A DNA stretch of 64,000 nt. It comes from JAKALX01 sp964508715 (lineage in GTDB: Bacteria; Chloroflexota; Dehalococcoidia; Tepidiformales; Tepidiformaceae). The stretch is taken from assembly GCA_964508715.1 (NCBI GenBank), contig CAZDUX010000004.1:139049-203048 (forward strand), read 5' to 3'. The notes under the pieces were generated by a model. That model had not been told where the DNA came from. It saw only the letters and a program-made list of their open reading frames with translations, and ran no database searches. Position numbers and translations under genes: made by a program. Positions within the stretch are counted from its first letter, which is position 1; each line of letters starts with the position of its first letter. Below, one piece after another: positions 1 to 7,868 of this stretch.

Positions 1-1
1 C

Positions 2-406
2 GCGAGAATCCTGGCTGGCTACCCGCGCATTGGCGGCTCGCCAGATGGCGGGATGACCTGGACGCTCTCGCAGGCTATCGGTTACGAGCAGACGATGCGC
101 TTCCTCCTCGAAAGCAAGACCGTGACGGCCGATGAAGCGCTCGCCCTCGGCATCGTCGGCGAGGTGGTGGACGACGACAGGTTTCCGGCGCGGCTGGCCG
201 AGTACTGCCAGAAGCTCGCGGGTATCTCGCCGATCACGTCGCGGCTGACCAAGCGCACGGTCGTAAAGGCGACGACGGCGATCGACGTGGAATCGCAGCT
301 TCGGCTCGAGCTGGCGAGCATCGGCCGGGCGTTCGCGAGCGAGGATGCGAAGGAAGCACGCCGCGCGTTCTTCGAGAAGCGGGCGCCAGTCTTCACCGGG
401 CAGTAA
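2..406 (+). CDS. Enoyl-CoA hydratase/isomerase family protein, C-terminal part
   Basis: Only the 3' part of the gene is in the window; the reading frame is open from base 2. The visible 134 residues begin with a GGSPDGG motif, which is the substrate-binding/oxyanion region of the crotonase superfamily (enoyl-CoA hydratases and isomerases acting on acyl-CoA thioesters in the cytoplasm). The helical C-terminal region follows, with the family's typical segment 'A-L-A-L-G-I-V-G-E-V-V' after a glutamate-rich stretch. The stop codon is at 404-406. The exact substrate cannot be told from this half. A toxin-antitoxin pair starts 31 bases downstream with its own promoter, so this gene probably ends its operon. 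Confidence 0.85.
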   Translation, partial: ARILAGYPRIGGSPDGGMTWTLSQAIGYEQTMRFLLESKTVTADEALALGIVGEVVDDDRFPARLAEYCQKLAGISPITSRLTKRTVVKATTAIDVESQLRLELASIGRAFASEDAKEARRAFFEKRAPVFTGQ

Positions 407-424
407 ACCGTCCTCGCTGGCGGG

Positions 425-430
425 ATATAC
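425..430 (+). promoter_or_regulatory. -10 element of a leaderless promoter for the vapBC-like pair
   Basis: A TATACT hexamer lies 7 bases before the GTG start at 438, and no Shine-Dalgarno sequence is present. Transcription would start at or next to the start codon, giving a leaderless mRNA. No convincing -35 is visible. Confidence 0.5.
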
Positions 431-437
431 TGAGTTC

Positions 438-680
438 GTGACGACGAAAGAGACGCTGCACGAACTAATTGACAACCTCAGCGACGAAGAAGCCGCGGGG
501 TTGCTGGCTCGCGTCCGGCAAGAGATGGCCCGGACGGTGCCTTCCGGGGTCGGGGAGCGTGGGAAGTCCGTCCTGGAGATCTTCGAGGAGGCGTGGCGCA
601 ATATGTCGCGCGAGGATCTCGAGGACTGGCCATCCTCGGATGATGTCGACGAGGTGGTGTACCGCCTCCATGGCGACTGA
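438..680 (+). CDS. Small antitoxin-like protein, partner of the PIN toxin
   Basis: This 80-residue acidic protein starts at GTG. It begins TTKETLHELIDNLSDEEA, a helical segment like those in small antitoxins of VapB-like pairs, and ends in an acidic tail rich in Asp and Glu that could wrap the toxin. No DNA-binding fold is obvious by eye. It overlaps the following PIN-domain toxin by 11 bases, a layout typical of type II toxin-antitoxin operons, and this context is the main reason for the call. The start was chosen because of the TATACT box just upstream and because the longer upstream reading frame runs into the preceding gene. Confidence 0.7.
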   Translation: MTTKETLHELIDNLSDEEAAGLLARVRQEMARTVPSGVGERGKSVLEIFEEAWRNMSREDLEDWPSSDDVDEVVYRLHGD

Positions 681-1086
681 GGTCTTCGTCGACACACAAA
701 CGTGGGTTGCTCTCATTCAACCACGAGACCCCTACCGGGACGTTGTCCTTCGCAGCTGGCCGGCAGCTCCAGGCGCCGCCCTGGTGACCTCGGAGTTCGT
801 CCTCGCCGAGTTCCTTGGATTCGTTTGTGAGCGCGGACCCACGGCGCGACGGGAGGCAGCCACTGCAGTGCGCCGAACCGCCGGGGCAGCCGGGATGCTC
901 GTCATACCGGCATCGCACACCCTCTTCGAAGATGCGCTGCGGCTCTACGAGGCGCGGCCCGACAAGGGCTATAGCCTGGTGGATTGCACTTCGATGGTCA
1001 TCATGCGGGAGCGCGGCATCGAGGGAGTGCTGAGTGCCGACCGGCACTTCGAGCAGGAGGGCTTCCACGCGCTGTTGCGAGCGTGA
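670..1086 (+). CDS. PIN-domain ribonuclease toxin (VapC-like)
   Basis: The 138-residue product has the PIN-domain pattern of an Mg-dependent endoribonuclease. There is an N-terminal Asp in 'VFVDTQTW', a Glu in 'TSEFVLAEF', and two later acidic sites in 'SLVDCTSM' and 'VLSADRHF'. These give the usual four acidic residues for metal binding, so the toxin looks intact. VapC toxins cleave specific RNAs, often tRNAs, when released from the antitoxin. The ATG start overlaps the antitoxin gene by 11 bases, implying translational coupling. The RNA target cannot be predicted. Confidence 0.88.
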   Translation: MATEVFVDTQTWVALIQPRDPYRDVVLRSWPAAPGAALVTSEFVLAEFLGFVCERGPTARREAATAVRRTAGAAGMLVIPASHTLFEDALRLYEARPDKGYSLVDCTSMVIMRERGIEGVLSADRHFEQEGFHALLRA

Positions 1087-1101
1087 GGCCCGCACCGCGA
1101 T

Positions 1102-3882
1102 TCACCCTCGTGGCGCAAGCTCGAAGTCGCAGCGGACCCAGCGGTCCGCGGGGACGGGCTGCCAGTTGAGGCTGTTGTACTTGATGTGGCCATAGCCTCC
1201 CGAGAAGCCAAGCCACTTCACCATTCCCGGCTCGATTTCGTTTGCGCCCGACCAGTTGGGGTACTGCATCGGCTCCCATCCGTTGTAGGAGATGATCTGG
1301 CCGGGTTTCACGTTCGGCGCCACCTTCACCCGTGCACGGAACTCGCTCACGTCGTTGAACACGCGGACGAGGTCGTCGTCCTTCACACCCCGCTCCGCAG
1401 CGTCGCGCGTGTTGACCATGATGCTCGGTGCGCCGCGGTGGGTTCCCAGGACTACCTGGTTGAAGTGATTCATCGAGTGGACCGACCAGCGGTTGTGACC
1501 CGATGACATGCCGAGCGGATAGTCGCCACCCATCGCCGGGTTGGGTTTGTAGGTGGGGAGTTCTTCGCCGCCTTCGAGGAACCACTCATGGTCGATGTAG
1601 AACTGGGCGCGGCGGCAGTAGGTAGGGAAGGGGCGGCCGTTCTCGACGTGGTCGGTGAACGGAGTGATGACGTCGTCTGGTTTCAGGTCCGTCGCCTGGC
1701 CGAGCATCGCGGGGCTCATGCCCATGTTCGTGAAGCGCTTGAATCCCGTTTCGCGCAGGGTCTCGAGGGTGGTTCCCGTGGGCAGGGTTCCGGCGAGCAC
1801 GGAATCGCGAATCTGTTCGTCGGCGACAACCTCCTGGTTCCGGTAGTAACCGCCCATGGTGTAGGCCGCAACGAGCTGGTCGTAGCGGACGGTTGTGCCA
1901 TCGGCGAGTGCAAAGGATTCGAGGCCGCGTTCGCGTGCCCGTTCACCAACAGCCGCGAGGATAGCGAGGAAGATATCCCACTCGTCGCGCGATTCGCCGG
2001 CGGGCTCCACCACACGGTCGGCGAGGGTGAGGTTGGCGACGAATGGGCCGGGGATCGAGAAGGCGATCTTCTCGTAGTGCTGGGCGGCGGGAAGGAAGTA
2101 GTCCGCCTGCTGGACGGTCGCGTTCATCTTGAAGTCGATGGCGACGACGGTCTTGAGCTTTGACCAGAGGCCGGCCATGACCTTCTTGCCCCCGCGCGTA
2201 CGCCGGAAGGTGTTGCCGCCGCACTCGAAGAAGATCTGGGGTGTCTCTTCTTTCCGCGGATGATCGAGGCCGTCCCACCAGCCCTGCTTCAGCGCTTCGG
2301 CCACGTACTCGTCGAAGCTACGGGCCATGGACGTGTCGCTCCATTCCGGCCTGTTCCAGCGCTCGGCGAAGTCCATCTGGTTGTACCACCAGAAGACCGG
2401 TGGCGTGTGCGCTTCGGCCGGGACATCGTCGCCGGTCCGTTCATCGGCCATGCCGAGAAGTCCGCGCCGGCCCTTGGTTAGCTCGGACATGGCGAGTTCA
2501 TCGTTGACGAGCGACGGGTCGAGTTGCTTGAGCGCGGCGAGCGCGGCGTCGCGGGCGCCCATGACACCTTCTGCGGCCTGCACGCCGGGCCGGCGCTTGT
2601 TCATCGCGATCTGGGCGCCGTCGTGGAGGCCGGCTGCCCAGGTGCGGAGGCCGGTACCCCGGCGGCCCCAGTTGCCGCTTGCCGCGAGGACAAGGCACAT
2701 GGTCCGCTCGATGAGGTCGCCGTGGTACATCTTGCAGGCGTTCATGCCGAGGAAGATGTTGGTCCGCCTGGTGGCGATCTTCCTTGCAACCATGCGGATC
2801 GTTTCGGGGTGGATGCCGGTGATCGCCTGCTGGGCTTCGGGGGTGTAGTGCGCATCGAGCTTGCGGCGGAGGATGGCGCAGACGGGTTCGACGGTGACGG
2901 TGCGGCCGTCGTGCAGGCGGACCTCGAACGTACCCTCGAGTGCAACCCGTGCGCCGCCAAGGGCGATGTTTTCGCGGTTCGCGAGGCTGAGGCCTTTTTC
3001 AGGATGCCAGTGGTAGAGCTGGTCTTCGCGGCCCCACCCTTCGACGTCGGTCTGGCGGAGGAAGCGGCGGTTGTCGGTGCGCACGAGCAGGGGCATGTCT
3101 GTCTGCTCGCGGAGAAAATCCCAGTGGGCGATGTCCTCGGCCATCATCACCTGGACGAGGGAGAGCCCGAAGGCGGCGTCAGTCGCGCCTTCGATATTCA
3201 CCTGGTAATCGGCGTGGGTGTGCGATGCGTTCACATCCGGCGAGATATTGATGACCTCGGCGCCGTTGTACCGGGCTTCACTGATGAAGTGGTAGAAGGG
3301 GATACGGGTGTAGACGGGGTTGCTGTTCCAGATGACGAGGAGCTGGGAGTGGAACCAGTCATCGGCTGAGCCTTCGACGTGGCTCTTGCCGAAGGTGGCA
3401 TAGACACCGGCGTTGAAGTCGCTGATGACGGCATTGAGGTCCATCGTCTGGCCGCCAATGATCCCGAAGAAGCGGCTGATGGGTCCGCCGACCACTGCCT
3501 CCGGGGTGCCTTCGCGAACGATGGAGAGCGGCCCGTGATCCTCGATAGCGTCGATGAGGGAATCAGCGATCTCCGAGAGGGCACGGTCCCAGGAGATGCG
3601 CTGCCACTTGCCTTCGCCCCGCTTGCCAGCACGTTTGAGCGGATACTGCACGCGGTCGGGGCCGCGCAGCGACTGGCTCCAGCTCGCGCCCTGCATGCAG
3701 CCCATCGGGTTGAAGTCGGGGACAGCCGGGTCGATGACGGGCAGTGTGCCGGACGGTTCCTCGCGGATGACGATCCCGTCTTTCACGTAGACGCGCATCG
3801 GGCAGCCGCCCGGGTAGCAGTCGACACAGTGAGTCCCCCAGCCGACGTGGTCCCAGTCGAGCCGCTTGCTGTAGGCAGACAT
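1102..3882 (-). CDS. Molybdopterin-dependent oxidoreductase, DMSO reductase family (type II-like)
   Basis: This 926-residue protein is the size of a catalytic subunit of the Mo/W-bisPGD family. Near the N-terminus His18, Cys22, Cys27 and Cys62 form an H-x3-C-x4-C-x34-C cluster for an FS0 [4Fe-4S] centre, the spacing style of type II enzymes such as ethylbenzene and steroid-C25 dehydrogenases. 'PLKRAGKRGEGKW' and a later 'ISDFNAG', whose Asp is a candidate Mo ligand, support this, and the C-terminal part has the molydopterin-dinucleotide-binding region. There is no twin-arginine signal, so a cytoplasmic location is inferred. No beta (Fe-S) or gamma (haem) subunit gene is adjacent. The start is supported by GAGGTGA just upstream. 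The substrate is unknown; respiratory or hydroxylating roles are both possible. Confidence 0.88.
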   Translation of the reverse strand: MSAYSKRLDWDHVGWGTHCVDCYPGGCPMRVYVKDGIVIREEPSGTLPVIDPAVPDFNPMGCMQGASWSQSLRGPDRVQYPLKRAGKRGEGKWQRISWDRALSEIADSLIDAIEDHGPLSIVREGTPEAVVGGPISRFFGIIGGQTMDLNAVISDFNAGVYATFGKSHVEGSADDWFHSQLLVIWNSNPVYTRIPFYHFISEARYNGAEVINISPDVNASHTHADYQVNIEGATDAAFGLSLVQVMMAEDIAHWDFLREQTDMPLLVRTDNRRFLRQTDVEGWGREDQLYHWHPEKGLSLANRENIALGGARVALEGTFEVRLHDGRTVTVEPVCAILRRKLDAHYTPEAQQAITGIHPETIRMVARKIATRRTNIFLGMNACKMYHGDLIERTMCLVLAASGNWGRRGTGLRTWAAGLHDGAQIAMNKRRPGVQAAEGVMGARDAALAALKQLDPSLVNDELAMSELTKGRRGLLGMADERTGDDVPAEAHTPPVFWWYNQMDFAERWNRPEWSDTSMARSFDEYVAEALKQGWWDGLDHPRKEETPQIFFECGGNTFRRTRGGKKVMAGLWSKLKTVVAIDFKMNATVQQADYFLPAAQHYEKIAFSIPGPFVANLTLADRVVEPAGESRDEWDIFLAILAAVGERARERGLESFALADGTTVRYDQLVAAYTMGGYYRNQEVVADEQIRDSVLAGTLPTGTTLETLRETGFKRFTNMGMSPAMLGQATDLKPDDVITPFTDHVENGRPFPTYCRRAQFYIDHEWFLEGGEELPTYKPNPAMGGDYPLGMSSGHNRWSVHSMNHFNQVVLGTHRGAPSIMVNTRDAAERGVKDDDLVRVFNDVSEFRARVKVAPNVKPGQIISYNGWEPMQYPNWSGANEIEPGMVKWLGFSGGYGHIKYNSLNWQPVPADRWVRCDFELAPRG

Positions 3883-3959
3883 CTCTCACCTCGTGCCGGG
3901 GCGTTCCCGCGTCTCCGCCGGCCATACTGGGACTCTCCGGCCAGCGGCAGGTAATCCCT

Positions 3960-3975
3960 TATGACGGGCGTCATA
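3960..3975. promoter_or_regulatory. Perfect palindrome in the divergent intergenic region
   Basis: TATGACG-GG-CGTCATA is a perfect inverted repeat with 7-base arms and a 2-base spacer. It lies between the divergent molybdoenzyme gene (start 3882, minus) and the capsid-like gene (start 4072, plus). The size and position fit a dimeric repressor or activator operator shared by both promoters. No regulator gene sits next to it, so the binding protein is unknown. Confidence 0.5.
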
Positions 3976-4071
3976 CGGAAGCGGAATGGGCTCCGGGCCG
4001 TGACGCGGGGGGCTTTGGGATGGGACGTGCTTCAGGACAAATGTTCTTATTCCATCCGGAGGTTTCGCCCC

Positions 4072-4959
4072 TTGGCCCTCACACTCGTCGAAGCGAGCAA
4101 GCTTTCCAACGACACCCTCCTCTCTGGCGTCATCGAGACGATCGCGCAGGAGAGCCCCGTCCTTCAGCGGCTCCCGTTCATCGAAATCGTCGGCAACGGG
4201 CTGACCTACAACCGCGAAAACGCTGCCCCGACGGCGGCGTTCTACGATGTCGGCGACACCTGGGCTGAATCGACCCCCACGTTCACCCAGGCGACCGCGA
4301 CGCTCCGCATCCTTGGTGGCGACGCGGATGTTGACAACTTCCTCAAGGCGACGCGGTCGAACATCCAGGACCTCGAAGCCGCGATCGTCCAGCTCAAGTC
4401 GCGGGCCGTGCAGGCGCTCTTCGACGACACGTTCGTGAACGGCGACAGCGGCAGCGACCCGAATAGCTTCGATGGTGTGGACCTGCTCTGTGCTGGCAGT
4501 CAGACCGTGAGCATGGGGACGAACGGCGCGACGCTCACCCTCGAGAAGCTCGACGAGCTCATCGACAAGGTGCGCGGAGGCAAGCCCGACCTGCTCCTCA
4601 TGAGCCGCCGCAGCCGCCGGAGCCTGAACATCCTGGCCCGCACGTCTGGCAGTTTCCTCGAGGCCGACCGGGACGCCTTCGGCAATATGCTGCAGTTCTA
4701 CGACGGCATCCCGATCGGCATCTGCGACTACATCAGCGACGCACAGACCGTGGGGACGAGTAGCGATTGCTCGGTGATCTATGCGATGCAGTTCGGGGAA
4801 GGAGCGCTCAGCGGGCTCACCGCTCCCGGCGGGCTCGCGATCGAACGGGTCGGCAGCCTGGAATCGAAGGACGCCTCGCGGCTGCGGGTGAAGTGGTACG
4901 CGGGGCTCGCGCTCTTCAACAGCGTGAAGCTCGCGAAGCTGACCGGCGTGCGGGCGTAG
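4072..4959 (+). CDS. Orphan phage-type (HK97-fold) major capsid protein
   Basis: The 295-residue product resembles major capsid proteins of tailed phages. It opens 'ALTLVEASKLS', followed by 'GVIETIAQESPVLQRLPF', 'GNGLTYNRE' and a long segment with 'GGDADVDNFL' and 'FNGD', the order seen in HK97-fold capsid families without a large scaffolding arm. The TTG start at 4072 has GGAGG 9 bases upstream; an in-frame ATG at 3961 lies inside the palindromic operator and lacks a ribosome site. A perfect hairpin terminator follows. No portal, protease, terminase, tail or integrase gene is near: neighbours are a molybdoenzyme and an amidohydrolase. It may be a prophage relic or a domesticated shell protein of encapsulin type. 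Fold call from motifs by eye; cellular role unknown. Confidence 0.75.
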   Translation: MALTLVEASKLSNDTLLSGVIETIAQESPVLQRLPFIEIVGNGLTYNRENAAPTAAFYDVGDTWAESTPTFTQATATLRILGGDADVDNFLKATRSNIQDLEAAIVQLKSRAVQALFDDTFVNGDSGSDPNSFDGVDLLCAGSQTVSMGTNGATLTLEKLDELIDKVRGGKPDLLLMSRRSRRSLNILARTSGSFLEADRDAFGNMLQFYDGIPIGICDYISDAQTVGTSSDCSVIYAMQFGEGALSGLTAPGGLAIERVGSLESKDASRLRVKWYAGLALFNSVKLAKLTGVRA

Positions 4960-4995
4960 CGCACCTTCACGGCGCCGGAACCAGCTATCGGCGAG

Positions 4996-5024
4996 GCGGG
5001 CCTCCATCTCGGAGGCCCGCTTTC
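4996..5024 (+). terminator. Rho-independent terminator after the capsid-like gene
   Basis: A perfect 10-bp stem (GCGGGCCTCC / GGAGGCCCGC) with a 5-base loop is followed by TTTCT. It closes the capsid gene as a single-gene transcription unit. Confidence 0.8.
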
Positions 5025-5152
5025 TGTACCCCGCCTGCCCTTGTCCAATTGGCGGCCACTTGCGCAGATGATGGCCGGGGCCTCTAGAATCCCCACCGTC
5101 CGCTCATGCCGCTCTCCAGCGGTTGTGGCGGAACCCCGGGAAGGAGTCGGAT

Positions 5153-6385
5153 ATGACCACCGTCGTCCACTGCGGCACGCTCATCGATGGCAACGGCGGC
5201 GAACCGCTACATGGAGCGGCGATCGAGATCGAGAACGGGCTCATTTCCGCCGTACACGCGAACGGACATGCCCCCCGGGGAGCCGAGGTCATCGATGCCA
5301 GCGGTCTCACCGTCATGCCGGGGCTCATCGATTGCCACGTCCACCTCATGTCGAACCCGCCGAAGACGCTGGAGCAGCGGATGGCGACGCCGTTCAGCCT
5401 GGGCGTCGCCGAGGCGCTGACGAACGCGCGCAAGACGCTCGACGCTGGATTCACCAGCGTCCGCGACGCGGGCGGCACGCCGAGGGGCGTGAAACTCGCG
5501 ATTGAGCAGGGCCTCTTCCCCGGCCCGCGCGTGCGCATCGCGGTGGGTGCCGTCGGCCAGACAGGCGGCCATGGCGACGCCACGATGGCGAACGGCCTGC
5601 GCCTCCGCGTCCCCAATGCCGAACTCCCCGATAACCTCGCTGATGGGTCTGAAAACGTCCGGCGCACCGTTCGCGAGATGCTCCGCGCCGGCGCCGACCA
5701 GATCAAGCTCATGACCAGCGGCGGCGTGCTCTCGCCGAACGACGAGCCGGGAGCGACCGGGATGACGCGCGAGGAGATCGCCGCGGCTGTCTATGAAGCG
5801 CACGCCGCGCATCGCACGGTGATGTCCCACGCCCAGGCCACGCAGGGGATCCTCAATGCCGTGCTCGAGGGCGTCGAATCGATCGAACACGGCATCTACC
5901 TCGACGAGCAGGTCGTTTCGGAGATGAAGAAGCGCGGCACCTACCTCGTCGCCACGCTCGTCGCCCCGGTCTGGGTATTGCGCCTCGCCGAGCAACGCCC
6001 CGGCTCGATGCCGGAATACGGCGTCCGCAAGGCCCGGGAGGTCATTGTCGCCCACCAGGCGAGCTTCCGTTACGCCGTGGAACAGGGCGTGAAAGTCGCA
6101 ATGGGGACCGACATGGGTGTCGGCCCGCACGGCCCCAACGCCGAGGAACTGGTGCTGATGGTGGAAAACGGCATGACGCCAATGCAGGCTATCGTCGCCA
6201 CCACGCGAACCGCCGCTGAATGCGCCCGTTTCGACCGCGTTGCGGGGACCATCGAGCCGGGCAAGCGCGCCGACATCATCGCCTTCAGCTCCGACCCGCT
6301 CGCCGACATCTCCGTGGTAGCGAACCCCGAGAAGCTTGCCCTCGTGATGAAGGACGGCAGGATTCATCGCGATTCCAGGGCCTGA
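5153..6385 (+). CDS. Metal-dependent amidohydrolase (prolidase/imidazolonepropionase-like)
   Basis: This 410-residue protein has an N-terminal beta-sandwich piece with 'VIDASGLTVMPGLIDCHVHL', whose HxH (His62, His64) is the first metal ligand pair of the amidohydrolase superfamily. Further ligands follow in order: the Lys of 'IKLMTSGGV' (carboxylated lysine), the His of 'MSHAQ', the His of 'SIEHG' and the Asp of 'MGTDMG'. This pattern suits a binuclear cytoplasmic hydrolase of the Xaa-Arg/Xaa-Pro dipeptidase type. AAGGAG at 5141-5146 supports the ATG at 5153 over an earlier in-frame start. Substrate is not certain; imidazolone or other cyclic amides are alternatives. Confidence 0.85.
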   Translation: MTTVVHCGTLIDGNGGEPLHGAAIEIENGLISAVHANGHAPRGAEVIDASGLTVMPGLIDCHVHLMSNPPKTLEQRMATPFSLGVAEALTNARKTLDAGFTSVRDAGGTPRGVKLAIEQGLFPGPRVRIAVGAVGQTGGHGDATMANGLRLRVPNAELPDNLADGSENVRRTVREMLRAGADQIKLMTSGGVLSPNDEPGATGMTREEIAAAVYEAHAAHRTVMSHAQATQGILNAVLEGVESIEHGIYLDEQVVSEMKKRGTYLVATLVAPVWVLRLAEQRPGSMPEYGVRKAREVIVAHQASFRYAVEQGVKVAMGTDMGVGPHGPNAEELVLMVENGMTPMQAIVATTRTAAECARFDRVAGTIEPGKRADIIAFSSDPLADISVVANPEKLALVMKDGRIHRDSRA

Positions 6386-6467
6386 GCTACGAGGGTCTAC
6401 GGGCCGGGCGTCTCGAACTCATAAGGCCTGTTCGCGCCCTGCCACCTCGTGCTGTAACATGCGTCAA

Positions 6468-6493
6468 CGGGCCTCCCGCAGATGGGAGGCCCG
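6468..6493 (+). promoter_or_regulatory. Perfect stem-loop in the purA leader covering the ribosome site
   Basis: CGGGCCTCCC (6468-6477) pairs perfectly with GGGAGGCCCG (6484-6493) around a 6-base loop. The right arm contains GGGAGG, the only strong Shine-Dalgarno-like sequence before the purA start at 6507. No T-run follows, so this is not a typical terminator. It could modulate purA translation or be part of an attenuator. Confidence 0.45.
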
Positions 6494-6506
6494 GAGTGTG
6501 TCTGCC

Positions 6507-7811
6507 ATGCCTATCGTCGTCGTAGTCGGCGGGCAATGGGGCGACGAAGGCAAGGGCCGTATTGTCGACCTCCTCGCCCGGAAAGCTCGTGTCGTCGCCC
6601 GTTACTCGGCCGGAAACAACGCCGGCCATACGATCGTGAACGAACGTGGCGAATTCAAGCTCCACGTCGTCCCCGCGGGCATCTTCTATCCCGAGAAGAC
6701 GTGCGTCATTGGGAACGGCGTGGCGGTCGACCCCGAAGTGCTGCTCGGCGAGATCGAAGGCCTCGAATCGAAGGGCATCGATACCAGCAAGCTGGTGTTG
6801 AGCGACCGTGCGCAGGTCATCATGCCGTGGCACAAGGAGCTCGACCGGCTCGACGAACTGGCTCGGGGCGACAAGGCGATCGGGACCACGGGCAAGGGCG
6901 TCGGCCCGTGCTTTGTCGACAAGGTGGCGCGGCGCGGCATTCGCGTGGCCGACCTGCTCCGCACCGAGGACCTGCGGCCGCGCATCGAGGCCGCCCTCAG
7001 CTTCCACAACAGGGTCATCACCCGGGTCTACGGCGGCGAGCCGATTGACATGGACGACTGCTGCGCCAGGTACGCGGAGCTGGGCGAAAAACTGGCGCCC
7101 TTCGCCGGTGACGTGCAGGATATCGTGCTCAGCGCCCACCGGCGCGGCGACTACGTCCTCCTCGAAGGCGCCCAGGGGTCGCTGCTGGACCTCGACCACG
7201 GCACCTATCCCTACGTCACGTCGAGTGTCCCGAGTTCGTCGTCGAGCGGCGCGGGGCTCGGCGTTGGTATCGGCCCGACCGAGATCAGCCGTGTGGTCGG
7301 CGTGTTCAAGAGCTATTCGACGCGCGTCGGCAACGGCCCGTTCCCGACAGAGCTCTTCGACGACACGGCGACGATGCTGCGTGACCACGGCAAGGAGTAT
7401 GGCCGCGGCGAATACGGTACGACGACGGGCCGCCCGCGGCGCATCGGCTGGCTCGATGCCGTGGCCGCGCGCTACAGCGTGCGCTTCAACGGGCTCTCCG
7501 CCCTGGCGCTGACACGGCTCGATGTCCTCGACGCCCTGCCGAGTATCAAGATCTGCACGGGGTATGAGCTCGACGGCCAGATCGTGGAGACGATGCCTGC
7601 GCGCGAATCGGTGCTCGACCGCGTGCACCCAATCTACGAGGAACTGCCGGGCTGGCAGCAGCCCACGACCGAGGTTCGCAACTTCGATGACCTGCCGCCG
7701 CAGGCCCAGGCGTTCATTCGCCGTGTCGAAGAACTGCTGGAATGCCCGGTCGACCTGATCTCAGTCGGGCCTGCACGCGAACAGGCCGTCATCGTGAACC
7801 CGATCTTCTGA
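6507..7811 (+). CDS. purA: Adenylosuccinate synthetase
   Basis: PurA joins IMP and aspartate using GTP to form adenylosuccinate, the first committed step to AMP in the cytoplasm. The 434-residue length is normal for the family. The N-terminal GQWGDEGKG loop (with the catalytic Asp), 'NNAGHT' with the catalytic His, 'TTGKGVGPCFVDK' and the C-terminal 'TTGRPRR' base/aspartate-binding segments are all present. The ATG at 6507 places the GQWGDEGKG motif at the usual distance from the N-terminus; GTG at 6498 is an alternative. A strong hairpin occupies the leader. Confidence 0.97.
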   Translation: MPIVVVVGGQWGDEGKGRIVDLLARKARVVARYSAGNNAGHTIVNERGEFKLHVVPAGIFYPEKTCVIGNGVAVDPEVLLGEIEGLESKGIDTSKLVLSDRAQVIMPWHKELDRLDELARGDKAIGTTGKGVGPCFVDKVARRGIRVADLLRTEDLRPRIEAALSFHNRVITRVYGGEPIDMDDCCARYAELGEKLAPFAGDVQDIVLSAHRRGDYVLLEGAQGSLLDLDHGTYPYVTSSVPSSSSSGAGLGVGIGPTEISRVVGVFKSYSTRVGNGPFPTELFDDTATMLRDHGKEYGRGEYGTTTGRPRRIGWLDAVAARYSVRFNGLSALALTRLDVLDALPSIKICTGYELDGQIVETMPARESVLDRVHPIYEELPGWQQPTTEVRNFDDLPPQAQAFIRRVEELLECPVDLISVGPAREQAVIVNPIF

Positions 7812-7855
7812 CGCCCGGAGCGGCCCGCGGCCTGCCGGGAGCGATTGACCTCCCG

Positions 7856-7861
7856 TATACT
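7856..7861 (+). promoter_or_regulatory. -10 element of a leaderless promoter for the CoA-transferase gene
   Basis: TATACT lies 7 bases upstream of the ATG at 7869, and no Shine-Dalgarno sequence precedes the start. Confidence 0.45.
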
Positions 7862-7868
7862 CGCGGCC

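Noticed and set aside
2524..3369. Long plus-strand open frame (281 codons) inside the molybdoenzyme gene
   Set aside because: It lies antisense to a 926-residue enzyme with clear motifs and has the low-complexity composition produced by GC-rich third positions.
4072..4959. Calling the capsid-like gene an encapsulin
   Set aside because: The sequence motifs are closer to tailed-phage capsids, and no cargo-loading peptide or known cargo gene is adjacent; a shell role is only a hypothesis.
6387..7628. Long minus-strand open frame (413 codons) antisense to purA
   Set aside because: purA motifs are unambiguous on the plus strand; the antisense frame shows no protein-like pattern.
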